From IMG/VR virus record IMGVR_UViG_3300043466_003939, positions 1 to 28,772 of that record: DNA of 28,772 nucleotides. The stretch is one strand, 5' to 3'. The notes under the pieces are model-generated. The model was not told the DNA's origin, did no database searches, and saw only the letters and a program-made list of their open reading frames with translations. Made by a program: the position numbers and the translations under genes. Every line of letters starts with the position of its first letter. Position 1 is the stretch's first letter. Source of the DNA: a virus. Below, piece after piece: positions 15,593 through 23,877 of the stretch.

Positions 15593-18516
15593 TGTCTAAA
15601 TGCACAACAGTTAGGTTGAGTAGGTGTAACTGTTGGGTAAGGAGTAACGCTAGGTGTAAGACTAATCGTTGGTGTAACCGATGCTGTAACAGTTGGTGTT
15701 GGTGTTTCTGTTGGTGTTGGTGTGTTAGTAGGTGTTTCAGTTGGTGTAGGTGTATTTGTTGGGGTTTCGGTAACCGTAGGTGTTGGGGTGTTTGTTTGAG
15801 TTGTTGTTACAGTTGGTGTGTTTGTCGGAGTTTCAGTAACTGTTGGTGTTGGGGTCTCAGTTGGTGTATTTGTAATTGCTGGTGTCTGTGTAGGTGTTTC
15901 AGTTGGCGTAACTGATGGGGTATTTGTAGGAGTCTCTGTAACCGTAGGTGTGTTAGTTGGGGTCTCTGTAACCGTAGGTGTGTTAGTTGGTGTCTCCGTT
16001 GGGGTTTCAGTAACAGTAGGTGTATTAGTTGGGGTTTCCGTTTGTGTTACAGAAGGTGTATTTGTAGGAGTCTCAGTAACGGTAGGTGTGTTAGTTGGTG
16101 TCTCAGTAGGAGTTTCCGTTGGCGTATTTGTAGGGGTTTTCGTAACAGTAGGTGTATTTGTAGGAGTCTCAGTAGGAGTCTCAGTAGGAGTTTCCGTTGG
16201 TGTATTAGTTGGAGTTTCAGTAACAGTAGGTGTATTTGTAGGGGTCTCGGTAGGAGTTTCCGTTGGTGTATTAGTTGGAGTTTCAGTAACAGTAGGAGTA
16301 ACTGTAACTGTAGGAGTTTGAGTTGGTGTTTCTGTTGGTGTAGGAGTTTGAGTTTCAGTAGGCGTTGGTGTTAGCCCTGATGTTACACTAGTCGTTGGTG
16401 TCATTGTATTTGTTGGTGTGACACTAGGAGTATTTGTTGGAGTTTCAGTCACTGTTGGTGTGTTTGTTGGGGTTTTAGTAACAGTAGGTGTAGGAGTCTC
16501 GGTTGGGGTTTCAGTAACAGTAGGCGTATTTGTAGGAGTTTCCGTAACAGTTGGTGTTGGTGTATTAGTTGGAGTTTTAGTAACAGTAGGTGTTGGTGTA
16601 TTAGTTGGAGTTTCAGTAACAGTAGGTGTTGGGGTACTTGTAGGAGTCTCTGTAACCGTAGGTGTATTTGTTGGTGTTTCGGTAACTGTAACTGTAGGTG
16701 TGTTTGTCGGAGTTTCAGTAACTGTTGGTGTATTAGTTGGTGTTTCAGTTGGTGTTTCAGTAACCGTTGGGGTTGGTGTTTCAGTAAGTGTAGGTGTTGG
16801 AGTTGGTGAAGGTACAAACTCTGTTAAACTACAGAATTGACATCCAATTCCTCCTCCATCTGCAAATCCACTGATTGTGATAGATGTCATAGGTGTTGAT
16901 GGTACAATTTCGAAATATCCAGCACCTGAGCTAAGACTTCCTGCAGTTCCAACCAAAGTATTACTTGATATATTAATCTGACCACTCAAACATGAATTTA
17001 AAATACTTGTTCCTCCGTTTGTTGTAAATGTCATTACTGAACCTGGATTCAAACTCCAAACTAAAAATCTGAAACTTAAAATTGGGTTTGAGAATGTTAA
17101 AGTATATGTGTAAGATGTGTTCAAACCTATAATTACATTTCCTGTTGTTGTAAAGGTTCCGATGATTGATTGGAAAGATGTAACTGTACCTGCACCACCT
17201 TGTACAACTCCTGAACCTGTTGCCACGACAGTTGTTGACCCAAAGGTTCTACTTGATCCTGGTATTGGAAGTTCAGCTCTACTTGAACAACAAGATGAGT
17301 TAATGTTAGGTGTTACAGTTGGTGTAATAGTTTGAGTTGGGGTTTTAGTTATTGTAACGGTTGGGGTTTGTGTTCTTGTAACAGTTGGGGTTTGTGTTTG
17401 TGTTTGTGTAACACTTGGTGTAGGTGTTTGTGTTGGTGTTTCTGTAACTGTTGGTGTATTTGTTGGAGTCTCTGTTGGAGTAGCCGTATTTGTTGGTGTA
17501 TTTGTTGGAGTCTCTGTTGGAGTTGCTGTAATTGCTGGTGTTGGTGTTGGTGTTGCTTCAGGTGCTTGTACATTAACAACTATATTGTTATTAACCGCAG
17601 AATAAGGATAAGTTCCTGGAATCAATCCCAAAGAGGAATAAGTTCCCGTAAAGTTTACGCTTGTAGTAGTTAGTGAATTTGCCCAATATCCATTCGCAGG
17701 AGAGAAATTACTTCTAAGGTATATTCCTGCATTGATGCCAGCCCCCACTAATTTTATAGGATTTGAAGGGTTTATATTGAAAATTTGACTAAATTGACCT
17801 GTAGCAAATTGAAAAGGTCCAGGAGCCAAAAGCTCAAATTTATTCGTGCTGACAGGCTGTATTACTGAGGGTATAATCTCTCTAAGTGGACCATTCACAA
17901 CCACAGTTCCATTTGCAGGGATTTGTCCTCCTCCTCCTATTTCAAAAGGTCCACTGTAAACCCTACCTGAGGTAGTCATAGTTACAGTATTGTTTAAATT
18001 TTGAGTAAAATTGATAGTCACATTCTGAGTTGATGGGTTTACATTACCGACTCTAAAACTTATATATTCACCATTTCCGTTAGAAAAAGTCCCCCAAGAC
18101 GAACCATAAATACCGGTTAATAATCCCATAGCTGCCAAGGTTACTCCTTGGAATATCATTGATCCTTGTAAAACTTGACCTGATTGATAACCAGGAGGAA
18201 GAAGAACTCTATATGGGTTGACATTTCCAACACTAGCAATTCCGAATGGTAAAGTATAAGTTTGATTAAATGGGGTAAAGTAAGAGAGGCTATTTGACCA
18301 TTTGTAACTTTGTGGTATTACATATTGATCATAACTCGTAAGTCCCGCAGGCTTAAATACAATTGACGGGTTTACTGGTGAAAAAATTTGGGAACTCGGA
18401 TTATAGAGTGGTGAGTTATTGTAAAACCCATATATAAATGAATTCAAATTTAGTTGTACTGTTGCATCGATTCTTACATCGTTACCCTGTTGAGTTGCTG
18501 TTATTATAATTGGCAT
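15589..18516 (-). CDS. Thr/Pro-repeat surface or fibre protein
   Basis: A 975-residue protein without signal peptide. About 1-315 is beta-rich; [19 protein letters not shown] with [18 protein letters not shown], and later [14 protein letters not shown], resemble domains of bacterial secreted PEP-CTERM-type proteins (LPAGYVSG..LGLTPGTY), a resemblance from memory. About 318-402 is a first linker of TPT units. About 408-565 is a second beta-rich domain with Cys pairs (SCCSS, CQFC). About 567-968 is a long low-complexity tract of [10 protein letters not shown] and TPTVTE units, ending NCCAFRQ. The Thr-rich tract is mucin-like and a likely O-glycan target. Glycosyltransferase genes lie on both sides. 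It is probably a virion fibre or decoration protein. Confidence 0.8.
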   Translation of the reverse strand: MPIIITATQQGNDVRIDATVQLNLNSFIYGFYNNSPLYNPSSQIFSPVNPSIVFKPAGLTSYDQYVIPQSYKWSNSLSYFTPFNQTYTLPFGIASVGNVNPYRVLLPPGYQSGQVLQGSMIFQGVTLAAMGLLTGIYGSSWGTFSNGNGEYISFRVGNVNPSTQNVTINFTQNLNNTVTMTTSGRVYSGPFEIGGGGQIPANGTVVVNGPLREIIPSVIQPVSTNKFELLAPGPFQFATGQFSQIFNINPSNPIKLVGAGINAGIYLRSNFSPANGYWANSLTTTSVNFTGTYSSLGLIPGTYPYSAVNNNIVVNVQAPEATPTPTPAITATPTETPTNTPTNTATPTETPTNTPTVTETPTQTPTPSVTQTQTQTPTVTRTQTPTVTITKTPTQTITPTVTPNINSSCCSSRAELPIPGSSRTFGSTTVVATGSGVVQGGAGTVTSFQSIIGTFTTTGNVIIGLNTSYTYTLTFSNPILSFRFLVWSLNPGSVMTFTTNGGTSILNSCLSGQINISSNTLVGTAGSLSSGAGYFEIVPSTPMTSITISGFADGGGIGCQFCSLTEFVPSPTPTPTLTETPTPTVTETPTETPTNTPTVTETPTNTPTVTVTETPTNTPTVTETPTSTPTPTVTETPTNTPTPTVTKTPTNTPTPTVTETPTNTPTVTETPTETPTPTVTKTPTNTPTVTETPTNTPSVTPTNTMTPTTSVTSGLTPTPTETQTPTPTETPTQTPTVTVTPTVTETPTNTPTETPTETPTNTPTVTETPTNTPTETPTETPTETPTNTPTVTKTPTNTPTETPTETPTNTPTVTETPTNTPSVTQTETPTNTPTVTETPTETPTNTPTVTETPTNTPTVTETPTNTPSVTPTETPTQTPAITNTPTETPTPTVTETPTNTPTVTTTQTNTPTPTVTETPTNTPTPTETPTNTPTPTETPTPTVTASVTPTISLTPSVTPYPTVTPTQPNCCAFRQ
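15610..16815 (-). repeat. Long Thr/Pro-coding tandem repeat tract
   Basis: Imperfect 6- to 42-base units, in-frame, encoding [10 protein letters not shown] and PTVTE motifs. All units are multiples of three, so gain or loss changes length without a frameshift. The opposite strand is spuriously open in two frames. Not a CRISPR: no constant repeat/spacer alternation. Confidence 0.9.
17306..17560 (-). repeat. Shorter Thr/Pro-coding repeat tract
   Basis: Same type of unit as the longer tract ([10 protein letters not shown]), linking the N-terminal and central domains of the same protein. Confidence 0.85.
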
Positions 18517-18531
18517 GGTTCTTTTTTTATA

Positions 18532-18538
18532 ATAAATA
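18532..18538 (-). promoter_or_regulatory. TATTTAT element upstream of the Thr/Pro-repeat gene
   Basis: Minus strand CAATATATTTATTATAAA, 15 bases before the ATG at 18516, in the 51-base gap after the 18568 glycosyltransferase. Confidence 0.45.
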
Positions 18539-18567
18539 TATTGATTCGAAAATAAGTTGGTGTTTCT

Positions 18568-20190
18568 CTATAAAAATTTTCTTTTATTCTTAGGTAACAT
18601 CTTTTGAATTAAATCGGTATTTTTTTTCAAATCATGTTGCGACCTATTGTTTTGGGTATTATTGTTTGTTTTATATCCAACACTTTTATTAAAAATTAAA
18701 TTAATTTTTTCGTAATCCATTTTTTTATGAGATAATTCAATGATATGATTATCAGATACAATTGATTGTTGAGGTTTTTTTATTTCTAAAACATCTGTTT
18801 TTAATTTTTCAATTTTATTCTTACTAATAAAGACTTCAGACAAATTTTTTCTATCTATTATTCTATCAAAATTTGTGGTTGTTATTTCACTATACTTTGT
18901 GAACTGTTGTTTTCTTTTTCTTTGTAAAATTTCAAAATTATAAGATTGTCTTACCTTTGACTTATGGTTTGTTTCAGGTTTTATGGTAAGATTTTTATCA
19001 TGTCTTCTTCTATAATATAAAATCTGATCAGTTTTTTTTGTTTTTAATTTGTTTCCCTCTTCTCTCATTTTAAATTCAGAATCCGCACCACATGACCACG
19101 GTTCAAAACCATTATATTGATTAAATAGTTTTTTATATATTCCCAATTGTCCAATGGAATGGAATGGGTTTATGTTTTCTTTTTTTATGTTATCTAAATC
19201 AATCTGATTTGAAAAGTTATAAAATTTAAATCTTACAACATCGTGTGATTGGAGGTTGTTTAGTGTTTCAGTAATGATATTTTCATGAAGAAGATCATCA
19301 GAATCTACAAATAATAATTTATCGGACATTGATATTTGTGAAAGAGAATTTCTAATTATGTATGGACCTGAACTTTTACTAAAGAAAAAGAATTTAACAT
19401 AAGGTAAAAATTTATCGAACTTACTTTGGGCGAATGATTTTGTTTTTTGACAATTATCAATTCCAATCAATACTTCGATGTTAAAGTTTTTTTTTGCCCT
19501 TTTCACTGAATTTATGAAATCTTCTAAGTATTCAACATTGTCATAGGTAGGCACAATTATGGATAAATCTAAAATATCTATCTCAGTTAGTTTTTTATCT
19601 TTATCACTAATTTTTGATAGTTTATTTTTTCCATGTATCACCAATCTTGTATAACCGTTATCTAGTAGAGTAATATTTTTTGTAATCTCACCCATGAATC
19701 TGTGATTCTTGTCGTAAACAAAGTTTTCATAATTTTTTTGACATAAAGTCAAAAACATTGATATAAAATTATTGTTTGCGTAACTTGTTGCGTGATCATG
19801 GATTTCGCCAGTATCAAAGTTTAACTTTTGAACTTTGGAGTGTATTATAAATTTGTCTTGACCGCTAATGTTTTTATAATATAGCTCTTGTATTTTTTCA
19901 ATGTAATCATTTCTCATCCAATCATCACAATCGTGTCTTGTTTGTATTTCTACATTGTTTTCTCTACAGTAATTTTTTATTTCGTCAAAACTTGAGAAGT
20001 ATAACGCATCTACAGTAAAGTGCGGTTTAAGTAATTCAATATGTTTTGGGTTAACGGTAAAAACTAATGTGAAATTTTTGTTTTTTTGACTATTGATTGA
20101 AGGTGCGAATGTTTTTTTCATTACTTGGAAGTAATGATCAAATAGTTGATCGTCTTCAAAATTCATCCTTGTTATGATCAAATGCCTCAT
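18568..20190 (-). CDS. Two-domain glycosyltransferase
   Basis: A 540-residue protein. About 1-200 resembles the putative rhamnosyltransferase family (PF11316-like): IITRMNFEDDQLFDHY, a TFAPSINSQKNKNFTLVF stretch and TRHDCDDWMRNDYI. About 207-400 is a family 2 GT-A domain: LSIIVPTYDNVEYL, VLIGIDNCQKT, SSGPYIIRNSLSQ, and LFVDSDDLL. The tail is Lys/Asn-rich and probably disordered. The second half is paralogous to the protein at 14630-15592. It overlaps the RgpF-like gene by four bases and lies just upstream of the Thr/Pro-repeat gene. It could add two different sugars to one acceptor; donor and acceptor are unknown. Confidence 0.85.
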   Translation of the reverse strand: MRHLIITRMNFEDDQLFDHYFQVMKKTFAPSINSQKNKNFTLVFTVNPKHIELLKPHFTVDALYFSSFDEIKNYCRENNVEIQTRHDCDDWMRNDYIEKIQELYYKNISGQDKFIIHSKVQKLNFDTGEIHDHATSYANNNFISMFLTLCQKNYENFVYDKNHRFMGEITKNITLLDNGYTRLVIHGKNKLSKISDKDKKLTEIDILDLSIIVPTYDNVEYLEDFINSVKRAKKNFNIEVLIGIDNCQKTKSFAQSKFDKFLPYVKFFFFSKSSGPYIIRNSLSQISMSDKLLFVDSDDLLHENIITETLNNLQSHDVVRFKFYNFSNQIDLDNIKKENINPFHSIGQLGIYKKLFNQYNGFEPWSCGADSEFKMREEGNKLKTKKTDQILYYRRRHDKNLTIKPETNHKSKVRQSYNFEILQRKRKQQFTKYSEITTTNFDRIIDRKNLSEVFISKNKIEKLKTDVLEIKKPQQSIVSDNHIIELSHKKMDYEKINLIFNKSVGYKTNNNTQNNRSQHDLKKNTDLIQKMLPKNKRKFL

Positions 20191-20915
20191 AATACTACTA
20201 AATTTTTATTTTCAATACTAACCAAAGATCCAAAAATTCTTTCCATTGCGTGATTAATTGATGGTTCATGAACATAACCTTCAGGTAAGTTCAATAAAAT
20301 TTTATCAATAACATTTGGTGTCAAATATTTTTTAAAAATGTCATTCCTAACCCAAAAAATAGTACCACCAACAAATTGATGTCCTTTCAAATCCGTTTGT
20401 ATTTTCATCCAAGAAAAAACCTGTTGCATCTGAGGTAAATTAATATGAAAATTTGTGTTAAACTTTGCTCCGATCATTCCACAATTTTGATTTTCTTCAA
20501 ATTTTCTTATAACTTCATTAACATGGTGAGGATTGTTCAAGACCCCTTTCATCAGACCATGAAACCATTTTTTACCTCTTTCTTCAGCACTTTGTGCACC
20601 GTGTCTCTGTAAATGTAAAGATGGTGTTTTATCTGAACCTAATCCTTTTTTTGTGTGGATTTTTAAAATAAGATCATAAGATGGATCTAAGTTTCTATAA
20701 ACTTGTAAAAATCCACCAATATCCATTCCTTTATTTTGTACAAAAACAATTTCAGTTTTTGGGTTAGTTTTTTTAATGTTATTTAAAAAACTTTGAGGAT
20801 AATTTTTGGTTAGACTAACATAAAGATCATATTCTCTTTGTATATTATTGAGATATGATCTGATTTCATCTAACATATCAATATGATATAAATGAACACA
20901 TACGGCAATTTTCAT
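20187..20915 (-). CDS. RgpF-like (rhamnan synthesis F) glycan protein
   Basis: A 242-residue protein with the pattern of the rhamnan synthesis F family (PF05045): IAVCVHLYHIDMLDEIRSYL at the start, YDLYVSLT, VQNKGMDIGGFLQVYR, YDLILKIHTKKG, and WFHGLMKGVL, then a GGTIFWVRNDIF segment. Members act in making rhamnose-containing surface polysaccharides. It starts three bases after the zinc-ribbon gene stop and overlaps the two-domain glycosyltransferase, so a three-enzyme glycan set surrounds the Thr/Pro-repeat protein. Confidence 0.85.
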   Translation of the reverse strand: MKIAVCVHLYHIDMLDEIRSYLNNIQREYDLYVSLTKNYPQSFLNNIKKTNPKTEIVFVQNKGMDIGGFLQVYRNLDPSYDLILKIHTKKGLGSDKTPSLHLQRHGAQSAEERGKKWFHGLMKGVLNNPHHVNEVIRKFEENQNCGMIGAKFNTNFHINLPQMQQVFSWMKIQTDLKGHQFVGGTIFWVRNDIFKKYLTPNVIDKILLNLPEGYVHEPSINHAMERIFGSLVSIENKNLVVL

Positions 20916-20918
20916 CCA

Positions 20919-21230
20919 TTACCCCCCTCTTTTTTTTCTACCCTGACAATGCGCTCTTTGACTAAAACCTTTTGGGTTATTACAGTTAATTGATTTTTTA
21001 TATTTTTCGGACCATTTTTCGTCAATAGGTTCTTTGGATAATTTATTTTTCCAAAACTTGAAAAGATTTTCTTTATCGTATTTACCCTTCTTTTGATCCC
21101 ACCCACAATCATGACAAAGATAAGGGTGTGAATCACCATTCTCTTTTTTCCAAGAGTGTTCGCACTTTTTACATTCAATCTTTTCGTTGAATATTCTATC
21201 TGCCTGTTTTTCTGAAATTAGTATTTTCAT
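20919..21230 (-). CDS. Tagged zinc-ribbon protein
   Basis: A 103-residue protein starting MKILISEKQADRIF, a tag of the second type with ISE at 5-7. It has two CxxC pairs (Cys20-Cys23 in ECKKC, Cys39-Cys42 in CHDC) typical of a zinc ribbon, and a C-terminal basic motif CNNPKGFSQRAHCQGRKKR whose Cys83 and Cys95 may form another metal or nucleic-acid site. This suggests a DNA- or RNA-binding protein. It overlaps the upstream gene by four bases (ATGA). An overlapping frame at 20912-21178 is a shadow. If packaged, it could act on host nucleic acid. Confidence 0.78.
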   Translation of the reverse strand: MKILISEKQADRIFNEKIECKKCEHSWKKENGDSHPYLCHDCGWDQKKGKYDKENLFKFWKNKLSKEPIDEKWSEKYKKSINCNNPKGFSQRAHCQGRKKRGG

Positions 21231-21523
21231 CTTCTTTTTTTAACTTTATTAAAACCATTTCTAATTTTTTCATTAAATTGACCACTAGATAACAATAAAA
21301 AATCAAATTTATCAGGTATTATCTTTGGATTTCTATATTCAAACTCCCTTCTAACTCTACTAATAATCCAATTTTCATAAACCCCAAAATTATCAGGTTT
21401 ATTACCTGGTCCTCCTTTTTTAATATCATTATTAAGTTCAATAATAACCTCATCAATGATTTGACCTATTTCGGTTAATCTTCGTAATAATTTTATTTGA
21501 TCTTCTGTTAATACTATTTTCAT
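21227..21523 (-). CDS. Tagged small basic protein, function unknown
   Basis: A 98-residue protein. I use the ATG at 21523, not the TTG three codons earlier, because it shares one base with the preceding stop (TAATG) and gives the tag start MKIVLTEDQIKLLRRL with LTE at 5-7. The rest is helical and charged with a basic tail (KVKKRR). No domain is recognised. A TATTTAT motif lies about 25 bases upstream inside the preceding gene, so an internal promoter is possible. Confidence 0.72.
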   Translation of the reverse strand: MKIVLTEDQIKLLRRLTEIGQIIDEVIIELNNDIKKGGPGNKPDNFGVYENWIISRVRREFEYRNPKIIPDKFDFLLLSSGQFNEKIRNGFNKVKKRR

Positions 21524-21846
21524 TAGTAACAATTTTCAACTAAGTCATTATAAATACCTACTAAATAGTTATAGTATTTGTTGTCTATATAGTTTTCTAC
21601 CTCATCTCTTACTTCTACCATTGCTGGTGATGGTCCTTCATAATCTTCATCTTCATCATCTTCATCACAATATCCTTCATCACAGTAATAAAAATGAATT
21701 CCCTGTCCAATACAAAAATCGGCGTAGTCGTCTTTATCTTCAAAATCACAAGGATCTTGTATTTCTGTTTGATATTCTATTATATCACCAATCTTTTCGA
21801 GCTCTTTTAATCTTCTAAGTAATCTAATAGGTATTTCTTGATTCAT
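21523..21846 (-). CDS. Small acidic protein, function unknown
   Basis: A 107-residue protein with an amphipathic N-terminus (MNQEIPIRLLRRLKELEKIGD) resembling the tags, with LKE at about 13-15 as a possible site. The middle is very acidic with Cys/Asp/Glu-rich sequence (YYCDEGYCDEDDEDEDYEG). The start overlaps the nuclease gene by four bases. A TATTTAT motif lies about 35 bases upstream within the nuclease gene. No known domain is seen; a DNA-mimic character is possible but not shown. Confidence 0.72.
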   Translation of the reverse strand: MNQEIPIRLLRRLKELEKIGDIIEYQTEIQDPCDFEDKDDYADFCIGQGIHFYYCDEGYCDEDDEDEDYEGPSPAMVEVRDEVENYIDNKYYNYLVGIYNDLVENCY

Positions 21847-22691
21847 AGTTGAACTTTCTCTTTTGTTTTATTATCATAAATAGTGAAAGGGGTTGCAATT
21901 ATCACCCAATCAACATACTTATACTCTTTGTCGTAGGCTTTCGGGTTTGCTTTGACTTGAATTGTTTTAATACCAAACTCAGGATGAGACATAATAAGAT
22001 CCGTTCCAAATACCATATCAATCAAATCGCCATTTCCACCCTCATACTCAACTTTGAATCCTTTGTCCTGTAAGTATTCTTTAACTCTTTGTTCAGCGCT
22101 TTCACCTTGTTGAGTTGTTCTTTGGATATTTTTTGTGTAATCATACAACATGTTTGGGTCTTCGAAATATTCCTTCACCATATCTTCTACTTTGAATTTC
22201 ATCTTCATTAAAGTAGTGTAAGGATTTTTTATAATACTTTGGATTAAACTATTGTCTTTTTTCTTATATATAAGTTCTGTTAGAAGTTCAGCCAAATCAA
22301 AATAATTTGTGTTCAATTTATTAATTGGTTGCCATTCACCATTCAAATAAACCAACTTATTGTTTTCTACTTTGTTTTCAATAAAATCTTCTTTTTCTTT
22401 TTCAGTTATTTTTCCAAGTGATTTTAAAAAATTAGCTCCATCAATAAATTTGTTTTTTTGGTTCTGTGGGATTTCAGTTTCCAATTCAGAAACCTTTTCA
22501 TCAATCACTGATCTTAAATTGAGTCCGTTACTTTTTGATAGAAGACTTTTAAGTGACCCAATTTTATTACAAACAAACATTTTTTGTTTATTACCTGAAA
22601 ATCTATCGCAAAATCTATACTCAGTTTGATCTTTAGATTCTAACATCAAACTTTTTATTCTATCAATATCTTCTTTAATAAGTCTTTCCAT
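21843..22691 (-). CDS. Tagged PD-(D/E)XK-like nuclease
   Basis: A 282-residue protein. The N-terminus MERLIKEDIDRIKSLMLES carries possible cleavage sites IKE (5-7) and MLE. The C-terminal third (about 195-280) has the restriction-endonuclease-like pattern: GESAEQRVKEYLQDKGF (Glu200), GGNGDLIDMVFG (Asp222/Asp225), then TIQVKANP with the xQVK element (Lys247). Such domains bind Mg2+ and cut DNA. The central 100 residues are helical and unassigned. Linked by two- and four-base junctions to its neighbours. With the tag, a packaged DNA-degrading or DNA-processing enzyme is likely; a Holliday-junction or repair role is the main alternative. Confidence 0.75.
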   Translation of the reverse strand: MERLIKEDIDRIKSLMLESKDQTEYRFCDRFSGNKQKMFVCNKIGSLKSLLSKSNGLNLRSVIDEKVSELETEIPQNQKNKFIDGANFLKSLGKITEKEKEDFIENKVENNKLVYLNGEWQPINKLNTNYFDLAELLTELIYKKKDNSLIQSIIKNPYTTLMKMKFKVEDMVKEYFEDPNMLYDYTKNIQRTTQQGESAEQRVKEYLQDKGFKVEYEGGNGDLIDMVFGTDLIMSHPEFGIKTIQVKANPKAYDKEYKYVDWVIIATPFTIYDNKTKEKVQL

Positions 22692-22693
22692 TA

Positions 22694-23425
22694 CTAAAAT
22701 TTTAAAATCATGTACTCTTCATCAACATTCTCCTCTACATTTTGATTGTGATACAAATCTACCGTTTGATCTTCAAAATTGAAATCTATTGATCCGTTTG
22801 ATCCTTCGTTTATTTCCCATCCTCCGTAGAATACTTCCAACAAGTCGTAACAAATATATTCTAATTGTTCATTTAAACCTTTTGATCCCTTTGAAGAATC
22901 TACCATATCTTGAATCCATCCGCTATCACCACTACCATCATAGGTACAATTACAAGAATCACCATAAACAGATTTTAATTCTTCCACAATAGTAGGATCT
23001 GATAGTTTTTTTGCTTCTCTATCATCTCCTCTCCAATTTGGTGTCATGTCTGAAAAAAAAGAGAAGTCTTTTTTAATATGACTTTCTTCATTGTTAACCG
23101 TATAATAGTCATACATTACATTTATTTCGTCTCCGTTAGCATTGATCGTAAAATTAAGACTACCATTTTCAATATCGTAATAATCATTATAGAAATTACC
23201 TGTGTCAAAATTATCTCTGATGGTTTCAAAAACCTCTTCGATCGAACCTGGTAAAAATGTCAATTCATCACTAACATTTCTACCTCTGTACATTGGCCCA
23301 CCTAACTTTTCAAATTCACCATCGTAACATTGATAGTACCAAAAAACACCGTCTTCCATGTTTAATGAGTTTAGTAACTTCGAATACTTTTTTAAATCTT
23401 GTATTTGTTTTTCTGTAAGTTCCAT
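22694..23425 (-). CDS. Tagged acidic protein, DUF6878-like C-terminus
   Basis: A 243-residue, strongly acidic protein starting MELTEKQIQDLKKYSKLL, with LTE at 3-5. The C-terminal half contains TYDGSGDSGWIQDM and CYDLLEVFYGGWEINEGSNG, then SIDFNFEDQTVDLYH. This combination (GSGDSG, then YGGWE-N-G) resembles the DUF6878 family, a match from memory. Function of that family is unknown to me. First gene of the unit that continues through the nuclease to the glycan genes, with a TATTTAT element 13 bases before its ATG. Confidence 0.75.
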   Translation of the reverse strand: MELTEKQIQDLKKYSKLLNSLNMEDGVFWYYQCYDGEFEKLGGPMYRGRNVSDELTFLPGSIEEVFETIRDNFDTGNFYNDYYDIENGSLNFTINANGDEINVMYDYYTVNNEESHIKKDFSFFSDMTPNWRGDDREAKKLSDPTIVEELKSVYGDSCNCTYDGSGDSGWIQDMVDSSKGSKGLNEQLEYICYDLLEVFYGGWEINEGSNGSIDFNFEDQTVDLYHNQNVEENVDEEYMILKF

Positions 23426-23438
23426 ATGATATTTTCTA

Positions 23439-23445
23439 ATAAATA
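23439..23445 (-). promoter_or_regulatory. TATTTAT element upstream of the 23425 gene
   Basis: Minus strand AAAGTATTTATTAGAAAA, 13 bases before the ATG at 23425 and four bases after the stop of the DUF6915-like gene. Confidence 0.45.
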
Positions 23446-23448
23446 CTT

Positions 23449-23802
23449 TTAATCTTCAAACTCTAACTTTTTTGTTCGAGTTGCCCATGTCGGTCTTTCA
23501 CCAGAGATCAATATTTTCATCCATTCTGATGCCGAAGGAATATAACCATCACAATCTTCTTTAACATGCTGTTCTCCAACATATCTAGTATATACTATTT
23601 TTCCATCACTATTTTTTAACTCGGGACCGAACTTTTCTTGAAGTTCAAATATACCCTCTGAGTGATGTCTAAAAACCCTATGTAAAGAATGTCCATACCA
23701 TCCTTTGGTTTCATCTAACCAGTTATGAATATGAATATAATCTTCCCACTTTCCACCAAACTTTTTGGCCGAACTCTTCGCATGTAATATTGGATGTGCC
23801 AT
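23449..23802 (-). CDS. DUF6915-like protein
   Basis: A 117-residue protein, His-rich: MAHPILHAKSSAKKFGGKW, YIHIHNWLDETKGWYGHSLH, RVFRHHSEGIFELQEKFGP, and YVGEQHVKEDCDGYIPSA. This closely follows the pattern I remember for DUF6915 (HA.SS.K..GG, I..W.D..K, HRA.RHH.EGIF, RY.GEQHV.ED.G.IP). The several conserved His residues could bind metal, but no activity is known to me. It has no tag and is divergent from the CxxC-repeat gene. No TATTTAT or TAnnTTTG element is seen before it. Confidence 0.82.
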   Translation of the reverse strand: MAHPILHAKSSAKKFGGKWEDYIHIHNWLDETKGWYGHSLHRVFRHHSEGIFELQEKFGPELKNSDGKIVYTRYVGEQHVKEDCDGYIPSASEWMKILISGERPTWATRTKKLEFED

Positions 23803-23851
23803 AGTATTGTTTAATTGATATTTTTTTGTTGTATCATTATTAAAAATAAAC

Positions 23852-23858
23852 TATTTAT
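23852..23858 (+). promoter_or_regulatory. TATTTAT element upstream of the CxxC-repeat gene
   Basis: Plus strand ACTATTTATTTGAAAAAA, 19 bases before the ATG at 23878. It has the same orientation relative to its gene as the minus-strand elements and shares the following GAAAA with the 23439 copy. Confidence 0.42.
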
Positions 23859-23877
23859 TTGAAAAAAGAAATTCATA

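Noticed and set aside
15610-16815. Possible CRISPR array
   Set aside because: The repeats are short, imperfect, in-frame coding units without regular unique spacers.
15592-17673. Several long open frames on the + strand and an extra minus frame across the Thr/Pro tracts
   Set aside because: They consist of simple repeats ([12 protein letters not shown] or HQQLQ patterns) created by the tandem coding repeats on the other strand and have no domain character.
20912-21178. 88-residue minus-strand frame overlapping the zinc-ribbon gene
   Set aside because: It is another frame of the same DNA, lacks the paired CxxC motifs, and the zinc-ribbon frame has both a tag and an ATGA junction.
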